From: Pseudomonas sp. GM79
GTDB lineage: Bacteria > Pseudomonadota > Gammaproteobacteria > Pseudomonadales > Pseudomonadaceae
Reading direction: 5' to 3'
Length of the DNA: 64,000 nt
NCBI RefSeq assembly: GCF_000282495.1
Contig: NZ_AKJE01000087.1
Span: forward strand, 89,138-153,137
Program-made: the position numbers and the translations under genes
Notes under the pieces: generated by a model
Seen by the model: the letters and a program-made list of their open reading frames with translations, nothing else
What the model was told of the DNA's origin: nothing
Database searches by the model: none
In this document: piece by piece, positions 52,559-60,544 of the stretch
Position numbering within the stretch: position 1 is the first letter of the stretch
Layout: the number at the start of each line of letters is the position of its first letter

Positions 52559-53811
52559 CTAGGAATCTTAAACAGGCGTTGTTCAGCGCCTTGCTGGTGT
52601 GGGCGGTTGCCTACCCGGTACTGGGTCTGAAACTGACCATTGTCGGCATCAACCTCGAAGTCCATGGCACCAGCACTGCAACGCTGATCACCATCGCCGT
52701 GTGCTCGGTGCTGATGTTCCTGCGGGTGCTGTTCGACCAGCAGATCAGTTCGGCCTGGAAAGCTTCGCCCAACCTGCCGGTGATGCCGGCCAAGGCCACT
52801 AACTTCCTGACCCTGCCGACGACTCAACGCTGGATCATCATCGCGTTGATCATCGGCGCGCTGGTCTGGCCGTTCTTCGGCTCCCGCGGGGCGGTGGACA
52901 TCGCCACCCTGGTGCTGATCTACGTGATGCTCGGCTTGGGCTTGAACATCGTGGTCGGCCTGGCTGGCCTGCTCGACCTCGGTTACGTCGGCTTCTATGC
53001 CGTGGGCGCCTACAGCTACGCGCTGCTGTCGCACTACTACGGCCTGAGCTTCTGGATCTGCCTGCCGATCGCCGGGATGATGGCGGCCACGTTTGGCTTC
53101 CTGCTCGGCTTCCCGGTACTGCGTTTGCGCGGCGACTACCTGGCAATCGTGACCCTGGGTTTCGGTGAAATCATCCGCCTGTTCCTGCGTAACCTGACCG
53201 ACCTCACCGGCGGCCCGAACGGCATCAGCAACATTCCCAAGCCCACGCTTTTCGGGCTGAGCTTTGATAGAACTGCCGCAGAAGGTCTGCAGACCTTCCA
53301 CGAGTACTTCGGCCTGGAATACAACTCGATCAACAAGGTGATCTTCCTTTACCTGATCGCAGTGTTGTTGTCGTTGTTCGCGCTGTTCGTCATCAACCGC
53401 TTGCTGCGCATGCCCCTGGGTCGTGCCTGGGAAGCGCTGCGTGAAGACGAAATTGCCTGCCGTGCACTGGGTCTCAATCCTACGGTCATCAAGCTGTCGG
53501 CCTTCACCCTCGGTGCCTGCTTCGCCGGTTTCGCCGGTAGCTTCTTCGCCGCGCGCCAAGGCCTGGTGACACCGGAGTCCTTCACCTTCATCGAATCGGC
53601 GACCATCCTCGCCATCGTGGTGCTGGGCGGCATGGGCTCGCAACTGGGCGTCGTACTCGCCGCCACGGTGATGATCCTGTTGCCGGAAATGATGCGTGAG
53701 TTCAGTGAATACCGCATGTTGATGTTCGGCGCCTTGATGGTGCTGATGATGATCTGGCGTCCACAAGGTCTGCTGCCGATGCAACGCCCCCACATGGAGC
53801 TGCGCAAATGA
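52555..53811 (+). CDS. livM: Branched-chain amino acid ABC permease LivM
   Basis: 418 residues. A longer N-terminal part than LivH (two extra helices and a linker up to ~residue 100), then the conserved core VMLGLGLNIVVGLAGLLDLG and GFYAVGAYSYALL. The EAA loop is LGRAWEALREDEIACRALGLN. Partner of LivH (BraE). ATGA-type overlap with livH upstream and livG downstream supports one transcript. Confidence 0.95.
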   Translation: MTRNLKQALFSALLVWAVAYPVLGLKLTIVGINLEVHGTSTATLITIAVCSVLMFLRVLFDQQISSAWKASPNLPVMPAKATNFLTLPTTQRWIIIALIIGALVWPFFGSRGAVDIATLVLIYVMLGLGLNIVVGLAGLLDLGYVGFYAVGAYSYALLSHYYGLSFWICLPIAGMMAATFGFLLGFPVLRLRGDYLAIVTLGFGEIIRLFLRNLTDLTGGPNGISNIPKPTLFGLSFDRTAAEGLQTFHEYFGLEYNSINKVIFLYLIAVLLSLFALFVINRLLRMPLGRAWEALREDEIACRALGLNPTVIKLSAFTLGACFAGFAGSFFAARQGLVTPESFTFIESATILAIVVLGGMGSQLGVVLAATVMILLPEMMREFSEYRMLMFGALMVLMMIWRPQGLLPMQRPHMELRK

Positions 53812-54575
53812 GCCGTGAGATCCTGAAAGTCACTGACCTGAGCATGCGCTTCGGCGGCCTGTTGGCGGTCAACAGCGTGGCCCTGACCGTCAAAGAGAAA
53901 CAAGTGGTATCGATGATCGGCCCCAACGGCGCCGGCAAGACCACCGTGTTCAACTGCCTGACCGGTTTCTACCAGCCCACCGCCGGCAGCATCGTGCTGG
54001 ACGGCGAGCAGATCCAAGGGTTGCCGGGCCACAAGATTGCCCTCAAAGGCGTGGTGCGCACCTTCCAGAACGTGCGGCTGTTCAAGGAAATGACAGCGGT
54101 CGAGAACCTCTTGATCGCACAACATCGTCACCTGAACACCAATTTCCTGGCCGGTCTGTTCAAGACCCCCGCGTTCCGCAGAAGCGAACGCGAGGCCATG
54201 GAATACGCCGAGTACTGGCTGGAAAAGGTCAACCTCAAGGAGTTCGCCAACCGTCCGGCCGGCACCCTGGCCTACGGTCAGCAACGTCGCCTGGAAATCG
54301 CTCGCTGCATGATGACCCGCCCGCGGATCCTCATGCTCGACGAACCGGCTGCCGGTCTCAACCCGCGGGAAACCGAAGACCTCAAGGCACTGATCGGCAT
54401 CCTGCGTGAAGAGCATGATGTGACCGTGCTGCTGATCGAACACGACATGAAACTGGTCATGAGCATTTCCGACCACATCTTCGTGATCAACCAGGGCACG
54501 CCTCTGGCCAACGGTACGCCGGAACAGATCCGCGACAATCCTGAAGTGATCAAAGCCTACCTGGGGGAAGCGTAA
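53808..54575 (+). CDS. livG: Branched-chain amino acid ABC ATPase LivG
   Basis: 255 residues. Walker A GPNGAGKTT (~40), Q-loop in RTFQNVRLF, the ABC signature AYGQQRRLEIA (variant of LSGGQ), Walker B RILMLDEPAAGLNP and H-loop LIEHDM. It energises LivHM at the cytoplasmic face (BraF). Starts within the last codon of livM and ends immediately before livF. Confidence 0.96.
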   Translation: MSREILKVTDLSMRFGGLLAVNSVALTVKEKQVVSMIGPNGAGKTTVFNCLTGFYQPTAGSIVLDGEQIQGLPGHKIALKGVVRTFQNVRLFKEMTAVENLLIAQHRHLNTNFLAGLFKTPAFRRSEREAMEYAEYWLEKVNLKEFANRPAGTLAYGQQRRLEIARCMMTRPRILMLDEPAAGLNPRETEDLKALIGILREEHDVTVLLIEHDMKLVMSISDHIFVINQGTPLANGTPEQIRDNPEVIKAYLGEA

Positions 54576-55277
54576 ATGCTGCAGTTCGAAAACGTTTCCA
54601 CCTTCTACGGCAAGATCCAGGCGCTGCACAGCGTCAACGTCGAAGTCCGTCAGGGCGAGATCGTGACCCTGATTGGCGCCAACGGTGCCGGCAAGTCGAC
54701 CCTGCTGATGACCCTCTGCGGTTCGCCGCAAGCCCACAGCGGCAGCATCCGCTACATGGGTGAAGAGCTCGTCGGCCAGGACTCGTCGCACATCATGCGT
54801 AAAAGCATCGCCGTGGTCCCGGAAGGTCGTCGGGTGTTTGCCCGTCTGACCGTGGAAGAGAACCTCGCCATGGGCGGATTCTTCACCGACAAGGGCGACT
54901 ATCAGGAACAGATGGACAAGGTCCTCGGACTTTTCCCACGCCTGAAAGAACGCTTCGCCCAACGCGGCGGCACCATGTCTGGCGGCGAACAGCAAATGCT
55001 CGCCATCGGCCGTGCGCTGATGAGCAAGCCCAAGCTGTTGCTGCTCGACGAGCCATCGCTGGGCCTGGCACCGATCATCATCCAGCAGATCTTCGACATC
55101 ATCGAACAACTGCGCAAGGACGGTGTGACGGTGTTCCTGGTGGAGCAAAACGCCAACCAGGCGTTGAAAATTGCTGACCGTGCGTACGTTCTGGAGAACG
55201 GCCGGGTGGTGATGACTGGCACCGGTGAAGCGCTGTTGACTGATCCGAAAGTGCGCGAAGCGTACCTCGGTGGTTAA
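54576..55277 (+). CDS. livF: Branched-chain amino acid ABC ATPase LivF
   Basis: 233 residues. Walker A GANGAGKST, signature MSGGEQQMLAIGRALM, Walker B LLLLDEPSLGLAP and H-loop VEQNANQAL. Second ATPase of the heterodimer (BraG). The ATG directly follows the livG stop. Last gene of the operon, with a terminator 16 bases later. Confidence 0.96.
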   Translation: MLQFENVSTFYGKIQALHSVNVEVRQGEIVTLIGANGAGKSTLLMTLCGSPQAHSGSIRYMGEELVGQDSSHIMRKSIAVVPEGRRVFARLTVEENLAMGGFFTDKGDYQEQMDKVLGLFPRLKERFAQRGGTMSGGEQQMLAIGRALMSKPKLLLLDEPSLGLAPIIIQQIFDIIEQLRKDGVTVFLVEQNANQALKIADRAYVLENGRVVMTGTGEALLTDPKVREAYLGG

Positions 55278-55292
55278 GCGATTGCGGTAAAC

Positions 55293-55321
55293 AAAAAACG
55301 GCCTTCGCAGGCCGTTTTTTT
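55293..55321 (+). terminator. Rho-independent terminator after livF
   Basis: AAAAAACGGCC and GGCCGTTTTTT pair around TTCGCA, ending in a T-run. Confidence 0.93.
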
Positions 55322-55358
55322 ATGCCTGCCACAAACCCCACAACAATGAAGATCCCCC

Positions 55359-55453
55359 GTAGGAGCTGCCGAAGGCTGCGATCTTTTGATCTTGATCTTC
55401 AGTGATTCAGAAAAGATCAAAGTCAAAAGATCGCAGCCTTCGGCAGCTCCTAC
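55359..55453. repeat. REPIN, family B, copy 1 of a 95-bp duplicated element
   Basis: Inverted family-B cores at both ends with a 45-base spacer containing gatcttgatcttcagtgatt. Nearly identical to the element at 55553-55647 (3 differences in 95). Confidence 0.93.
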
Positions 55454-55552
55454 AGGGGGATTTTTGGTGTTTGGGAGAACGTGTTTAATCAGTGTCAGCG
55501 TTACTTCCTGCAAGCTACACATCCTAACGCCTGACGTAACCGCTTCGCCCTC

Positions 55553-55647
55553 GTAGGAGCTGCCGAAGGCTGCGATCTTTTGATCTTGATCTTCAGTGAT
55601 TCAGAAAAGGTCAAAGTCAAATAATCGCAGCCTTCGGCAGCTCCTAC
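55553..55647. repeat. REPIN, family B, copy 2 of a 95-bp duplicated element
   Basis: Same length and spacer as the element at 55359-55453; differences are one base in the spacer (gatc to ggtc) and two next to the right arm. Confidence 0.93.
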
Positions 55648-55685
55648 GGGGGTCTGCGTATTCACAACACGAACTAGCTTGATCC

Positions 55686-55716
55686 ATAGATACATTTTTA
55701 ATATATTTGTATCTAT
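55686..55716. promoter_or_regulatory. Operator palindrome of the RES-Xre module
   Basis: ATAGATACA and TGTATCTAT form a perfect 9-bp inverted repeat around a 13-bp AT-only spacer, 23-53 bases before the antitoxin start. This is the expected place for autorepression by the antitoxin or complex. The spacer also contains TATATT, a possible -10. Confidence 0.72.
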
Positions 55717-55738
55717 AGACCAAATCAAAGTAATCGCC

Positions 55739-56143
55739 ATGACAGCAACCTCCCAGGTACAAGCCTTCAGCAAAGACCAGTGCGTGACTGGTTTGCGAGC
55801 GGCTGTAGGCATACTCGAAAAGTGGCAAGCGTCGAGCGATCAGGCCTGTCGCATCCTGCGCATTTCCCGCAGTACGTACTCCCGGGCAAAGCAGCGCGAT
55901 CCCGATTGGTCCGTCAGCCTGGATTCAGACCAGATGCAGCGCATCAGTTTTATTCTCAACATCCATGCCACCCTGCGCCTTGTCTTTGACAACCCTGAAA
56001 ACGTCTATGGTTTTGCGGCGATGGCGAACGAGAACGAGTTCTTCAATGGGCGTAGCCCGCTCGAAATCATGTCCCAAGGGGATATGATTTCACTGTACGA
56101 GACGTTTCGGCGGATCGACATGCTGCGAGGCGCACAATGGTAA
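55739..56143 (+). CDS. Xre/MbcA/ParS-type antitoxin (DUF2384)
   Basis: 134 residues from ATG 55739. N-terminal HTH-like part (AAVGILEKWQASSDQACRIL, then ISRSTYSRAKQRDP) and a C-terminal DUF2384 toxin-binding domain (QRISFILNIHATLRLVF ... NEFFNGRSPLEIMSQGD). This is the antitoxin of RES-Xre type II modules; it binds the toxin's active site and represses the operon. The stop overlaps the toxin start by seven bases (ATGGTAA). A more upstream TTG at 55679 would run through the operator, so it is rejected. Confidence 0.9.
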   Translation: MTATSQVQAFSKDQCVTGLRAAVGILEKWQASSDQACRILRISRSTYSRAKQRDPDWSVSLDSDQMQRISFILNIHATLRLVFDNPENVYGFAAMANENEFFNGRSPLEIMSQGDMISLYETFRRIDMLRGAQW

Positions 56144-56829
56144 CGGTGAGCCAGCTGGCTGTATTGGCCGGTGAGCAGTTGCAGGCCTACCGATTGATCA
56201 ATTCAAAATTTCCGCCCATAGCGCTGTTTGACGACGTGGCAAACGCGGACGAATTTGATGTGCTGTATCAGATCCAGGCCCTCACCAATCCGAGGCTGCA
56301 AAATGAAGTCGGCCGGCTTGAGCTGATACCGCGTGCGCAGATTCCCTTCGGCATCCCTGGGTGCTCTTACGCAATCGCTCCTTTCACCCACATCAACCCA
56401 GCGGGTTCGCGTTTCAGCGATGGCAGTTTCGGCGTGTTGTACCTGGCTGCCTCGATGGAAACCGCACTGGCTGAGGTGCAGCATCATCAGAATCAGTATT
56501 GGTCGAAAGTCCAGGGGCTCAATTACGAGAGGTTTGTTTTCCGGGGGTTATCCTGCACTTTCGTTGACGAAGCCATGAGGGATGGCGTATCCATTCCAAT
56601 GGACGATCCTGTCTACGATCCCGTCGATTACACGCACTCCCATCGCTTGGGAAAGGCCATCAAGAATGCTGGGGTCCCTGGTCTGCGGTACAACTCCGTG
56701 CGCATGCAGGGGAGCTACTGTTGGGCACTGATGACCCCCAGCCCCCTCTCATCAATCACTCAAACAGCCCACTACGAGATGATCTGGAACGGTCAGATCA
56801 CCAGCGTCAGTAAAATCAGCATTGCCTGA
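56137..56829 (+). CDS. RES-domain toxin, predicted NAD+-degrading enzyme
   Basis: 230 residues. The RES domain shows AYRLINSKFPP near 17, Arg92 in GSRFSDGSFGVLYLA with the following tyrosine, Glu109 in SMETALAEV, and the late serine region RYNSVRMQGSYCWA. These are the R, E and S residues that name the family. Known members (Res of P. putida, MbcT) break down NAD+ by phosphorolysis or hydrolysis. It is toxic when the antitoxin is lost, likely slowing growth. Co-translated with the antitoxin upstream. Confidence 0.9.
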   Translation: MVTVSQLAVLAGEQLQAYRLINSKFPPIALFDDVANADEFDVLYQIQALTNPRLQNEVGRLELIPRAQIPFGIPGCSYAIAPFTHINPAGSRFSDGSFGVLYLAASMETALAEVQHHQNQYWSKVQGLNYERFVFRGLSCTFVDEAMRDGVSIPMDDPVYDPVDYTHSHRLGKAIKNAGVPGLRYNSVRMQGSYCWALMTPSPLSSITQTAHYEMIWNGQITSVSKISIA

Positions 56830-56946
56830 CGACCTTATCTGCAAAAAAAATTTTGGGTGGCCTGTAACGCATCGCCCTGTCGTTTCTCTAGAGCAGTAAG
56901 CAAGCACAAACGCTTGCCAACCCAAGCTCAATTTCGGAGAAACATC

Positions 56947-57252
56947 ATGACTGCTACCACCCGCACCCTGTCCGCCACCGCCCTGGTTCTGGCCCTCGGT
57001 TCTGCCCTGAGCATCGCCGCTGTTTCCACTGCCCATGCCGCTGACGACAACATGGAAAAATGCTTCGGCGTGGCCATGAAAGGCAAGAATGATTGCGCCG
57101 CAGGCGCTGGCACGACTTGCGCCGGCACGGCAAAAACAGACTACCAGCCAAATGCTTTCAAACTGGTGCCTAAAGGCACCTGCGCCACCACGATGAGCAA
57201 AACCTCGCCAACCGGTTTCGGCCAATTGGAAGCCTACAAAGCCAAGTCGTAA
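56947..57252 (+). CDS. bufA1: Bufferin-1-like precursor peptide (DUF2282)
   Basis: 101 residues. Signal peptide (TALVLALGSALSIAAVSTAHA) then a core with four cysteines: Cys39 (EKCFGVAMKGKNDC), Cys50, Cys58 (AGAGTTCAGTAKTDYQ) and Cys79 (KGTC). This spacing is the DUF2282 bufferin-1 pattern. In Caulobacter such peptides have central cysteines converted to thiooxazoles and bind copper in the periplasm. GGAG lies 8 bases before the ATG. It leads an operon with the DUF692 modifying enzyme, DUF2063 partner and DoxX protein. Confidence 0.88.
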   Translation: MTATTRTLSATALVLALGSALSIAAVSTAHAADDNMEKCFGVAMKGKNDCAAGAGTTCAGTAKTDYQPNAFKLVPKGTCATTMSKTSPTGFGQLEAYKAKS

Positions 57253-57277
57253 TCAGCACCCAGCCTGAGTGTCGACC

Positions 57278-58132
57278 ATGAACAATTCATTCTCCGGGCT
57301 CCCGCCCCGCTCCGGGCTGGGGCTCAAGACCGAGCACTTTCGTGAAGTGCTCGGTGCACAACCGGACATCGGTTTCTTCGAAGTCCACGCCGAAAACTAC
57401 ATGGTGGCCGGCGGCCCGTTTCATCATTTTTTGGGGTTGATTCGCGAGCAGTATCCGCTATCGCTACACGGCGTTGGCTTGTCTATTGGTGCCGAAGGTC
57501 CGCTGGATCTTCAGCACCTGCAAAGGCTTGCCGCGCTGATCGAACGCTATCAACCCCAATCCTTTTCCGAACACCTGGCCTGGTCCAGTCATGGCCCGGT
57601 GTTTCTCAATGACCTGCTGCCCCTGGCCTACGATGCACCGACGCTGAACCGCGTCTGCGAGCATATCGATCAGGTGCAGAGCGCCCTCAAACGCCCGATG
57701 CTGCTGGAGAACCCGGCGACGTATCTGGCGTTCCAGCGCTCGACAATCGATGAGGCCGACTTCATCAGTGAGGTCATTCGCCGCACCGGCTGCGGGCTGC
57801 TGCTGGACGTCAACAACGTCTACGTCTCCTGCATCAATCACCAAAGGGATCCGCTGGCCTACATCGACGCGCTGCCGCTGCACGCAGTGGGAGAGATTCA
57901 TCTGGCCGGGTTTGCCGAAGATACGGACAGCCTCGGCGACCGTCTGCTGATCGACGATCACGGTGCGCCCATCGATAACGCGGTGTGGGCACTGTACAGG
58001 CAGGTGCTGGAGCGGGTTGGCCCGATCGCCACGTTGATCGAGCGCGACAACCAGTTACCGGCCTTCAGCGTGCTGTACGCCGAAGCCCGTCAGGCTGATG
58101 AGTTGCTGCATTGCGCGGGGAGCCGATCATGA
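57278..58132 (+). CDS. bufB1: DUF692 multinuclear-iron peptide-modifying enzyme (BufB/MbnB-like)
   Basis: 284 residues from ATG 57278 (GTG 57269 is possible). TIM-barrel DUF692 with the metal-ligand motifs in order: FFEVHAENY, LSLHGVGLSIG, SFSEHLAWS, LLENPATYL, LLDVNNVYV, GEIHLAGF, LLIDDHGAPI and LIERDNQLP. Relatives (MbnB, TglH, ChrH) use two or three irons to oxidise cysteine residues. Here the substrate is the bufferin peptide encoded 25 bases upstream. It couples by ATGA to the next gene. Confidence 0.9.
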   Translation: MNNSFSGLPPRSGLGLKTEHFREVLGAQPDIGFFEVHAENYMVAGGPFHHFLGLIREQYPLSLHGVGLSIGAEGPLDLQHLQRLAALIERYQPQSFSEHLAWSSHGPVFLNDLLPLAYDAPTLNRVCEHIDQVQSALKRPMLLENPATYLAFQRSTIDEADFISEVIRRTGCGLLLDVNNVYVSCINHQRDPLAYIDALPLHAVGEIHLAGFAEDTDSLGDRLLIDDHGAPIDNAVWALYRQVLERVGPIATLIERDNQLPAFSVLYAEARQADELLHCAGSRS

Positions 58133-58887
58133 GCACTCAAGCTGCGTTTGCCGCCGCCCTGCTCGATCCGCAACAGCCCTGCCCCGACGGTTTGTTCTGT
58201 GCCAATGGCGCCGATCCCGCCAGCCGTTTCGCGGTGTATCGCAACAATGTGCAGAGCTCGCTGATCAACGCCTTGGCCGACAGTTACCCAGTGGTTGCGC
58301 AATTGGTGGGCGATGAGTTCTTTCGGGCGATGGCGGGGCTGTATGTGCAGCATTGCCCGCCTCGAGGCCCACTCATCAACGACTACGGCAAGGACTTCGC
58401 CGAGTTCATCGACAACTTTGAACCGGCAGCCAGCGTGCCTTATCTGGCCGACATGGCGCGGCTGGAGCGGTTGCGCGTTCAGGCCTATCACGCCGCCGAC
58501 GCTCAGCCCTTGCGCCATGAACAGATTGCCGCCGCACTGTCGGACCCGCAGGCGCTGAGCGAGCTGACGGTCGGGTTTCATCCCTCCCTGAATCTGCTGT
58601 CTTCAGCCTTTGCCGTGGTTGCAATCTGGGCCGCGCATCAACAGGACGCGACGCTGGCCGGGATCGACCTCGGCCACGGACAAAACGCGCTGGTGTTGCG
58701 CAATGGTCTGGAAGTTGAGGTTTTCGCCATCGACCACGGCGCCAGCACGTTCATTCAGAACCTGCGACTCGGCCAGCCTCTGGCCCAAGCGCTGGAAACA
58801 GCGCCCGACTTCGACCTCAGCCAAACCCTGGCGCTGCTGATCAGCCACAACGTCATCACCCATTTACACCAGAAGGTATCGCCATGA
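58129..58887 (+). CDS. bufC1: DUF2063 bufferin-maturation partner (BufC/MbnC-like)
   Basis: 252 residues from the ATG overlapping the bufB1 stop. DUF2063 N-terminal DNA-binding-like fold: FAAALLDPQQPCPDGLFCAN, RFAVYRNNVQSSLINALADS, YPVVAQLVGDEFFRAM and LPYLADMARLE-type (VPYLADMARLER). The C-terminal half has a beta-rich domain. Family members recruit the peptide to the DUF692 enzyme, as MbnC does for MbnB. ATGA overlap with the DoxX gene. Confidence 0.88.
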   Translation: MSTQAAFAAALLDPQQPCPDGLFCANGADPASRFAVYRNNVQSSLINALADSYPVVAQLVGDEFFRAMAGLYVQHCPPRGPLINDYGKDFAEFIDNFEPAASVPYLADMARLERLRVQAYHAADAQPLRHEQIAAALSDPQALSELTVGFHPSLNLLSSAFAVVAIWAAHQQDATLAGIDLGHGQNALVLRNGLEVEVFAIDHGASTFIQNLRLGQPLAQALETAPDFDLSQTLALLISHNVITHLHQKVSP

Positions 58888-59387
58888 ACCTCCATCAGAA
58901 CCCCATCGCCCGCGCCATCAAGTGGCTGGAAAAAATCCCCCACAGCCTGATCGCCTTTATCGCGCGTTTTTCGATTGCCGCGGTGTTCTGGAAGTCCGGA
59001 CAAACCAAGGTGGAAGGCCTGGCCATCGACTTGATCGACGGCACGTTACAACTCGGCGTACCGAGGCTGGCGGACTCCACCATCCCGTTGTTCCAGAGCG
59101 AATATCACCTGCCATTGCTCTCCCCGGAACTGGCGGCGCACCTGGCGGCCTTTGCCGAACATTTCTTTCCGATGCTGATTCTGATCGGCTTCGCCACCCG
59201 TTTTTCGGCGTTGGCGCTGTTGGGTATGACGCTGACCATTCAACTGTTCGTGTACCCCGATGCCTATCCAACCCACGGCACCTGGGCTGCGGTGTTGCTG
59301 TACTTGATGGCTACCGGGCCGGGCAAGTTGTCGATTGATCATCTGATTGCCAAGCGGTATGCCAGACCTCAAAACTCCAGACGATGA
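58884..59387 (+). CDS. DoxX-family membrane protein of the bufferin operon
   Basis: 167 residues with four predicted membrane helices: SLIAFIARFSIAAVFWKSG, then a periplasmic loop with LPLLSPELAAHLAAFAEHFF, then ILIGFATRFSALALLGMTLTIQ and WAAVLLYLMATGPGKLSID. DoxX/DoxD-like (BufD) proteins close many bufferin and DUF692 operons; redox or quinone-linked support of the oxidative maturation is suggested but unproven. Starts within the bufC1 stop. Confidence 0.87.
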   Translation: MNLHQNPIARAIKWLEKIPHSLIAFIARFSIAAVFWKSGQTKVEGLAIDLIDGTLQLGVPRLADSTIPLFQSEYHLPLLSPELAAHLAAFAEHFFPMLILIGFATRFSALALLGMTLTIQLFVYPDAYPTHGTWAAVLLYLMATGPGKLSIDHLIAKRYARPQNSRR

Positions 59388-59396
59388 AGATCCCCT

Positions 59397-59486
59397 TGTG
59401 GGAGCGGGCTTGCTCGCGAAGGCGGTTTCACATTCAACAGAGATGTTGACTGATACACCGCTTTCGCGAGCAAGCCCGCTCCCACA
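59397..59486. repeat. REPIN, family A
   Basis: Inverted family-A pair in the convergent gap after the bufferin operon. Confidence 0.93.
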
Positions 59487-59529
59487 GGGGATTGCGTGAT
59501 GAATCAGATTTCAGTGCCCTATCGCTACC

Positions 59530-60438
59530 TTAAAGCCTGTCCAACGCCTCGCCACTGCGCTTGAACCAACCGATCAGATAATCCGCCAGCACTTGGGTGC
59601 GCTTCGGCAAACCGCCTTGATACGGGTGCACCAGGTACATCGGCATGCTGCGAGTCTGATAATCGCGCAGGAGCCAGCGCAAACGCCCGTCAGCCAATTC
59701 CTCTTGCAGCAAATACGATGGCAAACGCGCAATGCCCGCATCCGCCAGCGCGGCCTTCTTCAAGAGGTTGTAGTGGTTGCTGGCGAACGGCCCCGACACT
59801 CGCACCCGCAATAACTCGTGCTGTTGGTGATAGAGCCATTCTTCGCGACCGCTGTAATGGCTGTTGAGCAGGCAGCGGTGTTCGGCCAGTGCCTGAGGCG
59901 TCAGTGGTTCACCGAATCGCTCAAGGTACGCAGGGCTGGCGCAAGTCATCTCGTGCCAGGCCAGCAGCGGACGGGCGACCAGGCGTTCGTCGTTGGCCAC
60001 TTCCGAGCGGATCGCCAGGTCGAAACCGTCCCGGGACAGGTCGCGGTAGTTGTTGTTGAGCTCCAGTTCGATCTGCACCTCGGGGTACTGCCGGGAAAAC
60101 TCCAGCAGCGCGCCGTCAAAGAACGTTTCCCCCAGTGAAACCGGAACCGTCATCCGCACCGGGCCGGCCATGTCGTCTTTCAACCGCGCGAGGGCCTGAC
60201 GCGCTCGCTCGACTTGAATCACCAGTGCCTGGGCTTGCGGCAATAGCGCCGCGCCTGCCGCCGTCAGGCTCAAGCGGCGTGTGGTGCGTTGCAGCAACAC
60301 TACGGAAAACCGCGTTTCCAGCAGGCTGATGCGCTTGGAGAGTTGCCCCTTGCTGCAACCCAATTGTTGGGCGGCCAAGGTGAAACTGCCCGCCTCGATC
60401 AACACTGCGAATGCCGCCAGGTCGTCCATTTCGCTCAT
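59530..60438 (-). CDS. LysR-family transcriptional regulator
   Basis: 302 residues. N-terminal HTH: MDDLAAFAVLIEAGSFTLAA, then QQLGCSKGQLSKRISLLETRF. The C-terminal effector domain starts near 90 (GPVRMTVPVSLGETFFDGAL), of the group that includes many CrgA-like regulators of neighbouring oxidoreductases. It is divergent from the short-chain-dehydrogenase gene with a 106-base gap, the classic LysR-target layout. The inducer is unknown. Confidence 0.9.
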   Translation of the reverse strand: MSEMDDLAAFAVLIEAGSFTLAAQQLGCSKGQLSKRISLLETRFSVVLLQRTTRRLSLTAAGAALLPQAQALVIQVERARQALARLKDDMAGPVRMTVPVSLGETFFDGALLEFSRQYPEVQIELELNNNYRDLSRDGFDLAIRSEVANDERLVARPLLAWHEMTCASPAYLERFGEPLTPQALAEHRCLLNSHYSGREEWLYHQQHELLRVRVSGPFASNHYNLLKKAALADAGIARLPSYLLQEELADGRLRWLLRDYQTRSMPMYLVHPYQGGLPKRTQVLADYLIGWFKRSGEALDRL

Positions 60439-60544
60439 GGGATTGTTTCCATTTGAAAACCAAAGGTTGCCTATTAGCCCGCTTATCTATGGAAAAAACC
60501 ACTCTAAACTTAAATTTAAATCCAACCCATTCAGGTACATCGCG

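Noticed and set aside
53349..55148. 599-codon minus-strand frame across livM-livG-livF
   Set aside because: Antisense to three intact ABC genes; no promoter, ribosome site or domain of its own.
56863..56886. ECF-sigma-like promoter (TGTAAC ... CGTTTC) before the bufferin operon
   Set aside because: The spacing between the two boxes is about 12 bases, too short for the usual 16-17; not strong enough to call.
55278..59396. Toxin-antitoxin plus bufferin region as a genomic island
   Set aside because: No integrase, transposase, tRNA or direct-repeat boundary was found, and codon use looks like the neighbours apart from a slightly AT-richer toxin gene.
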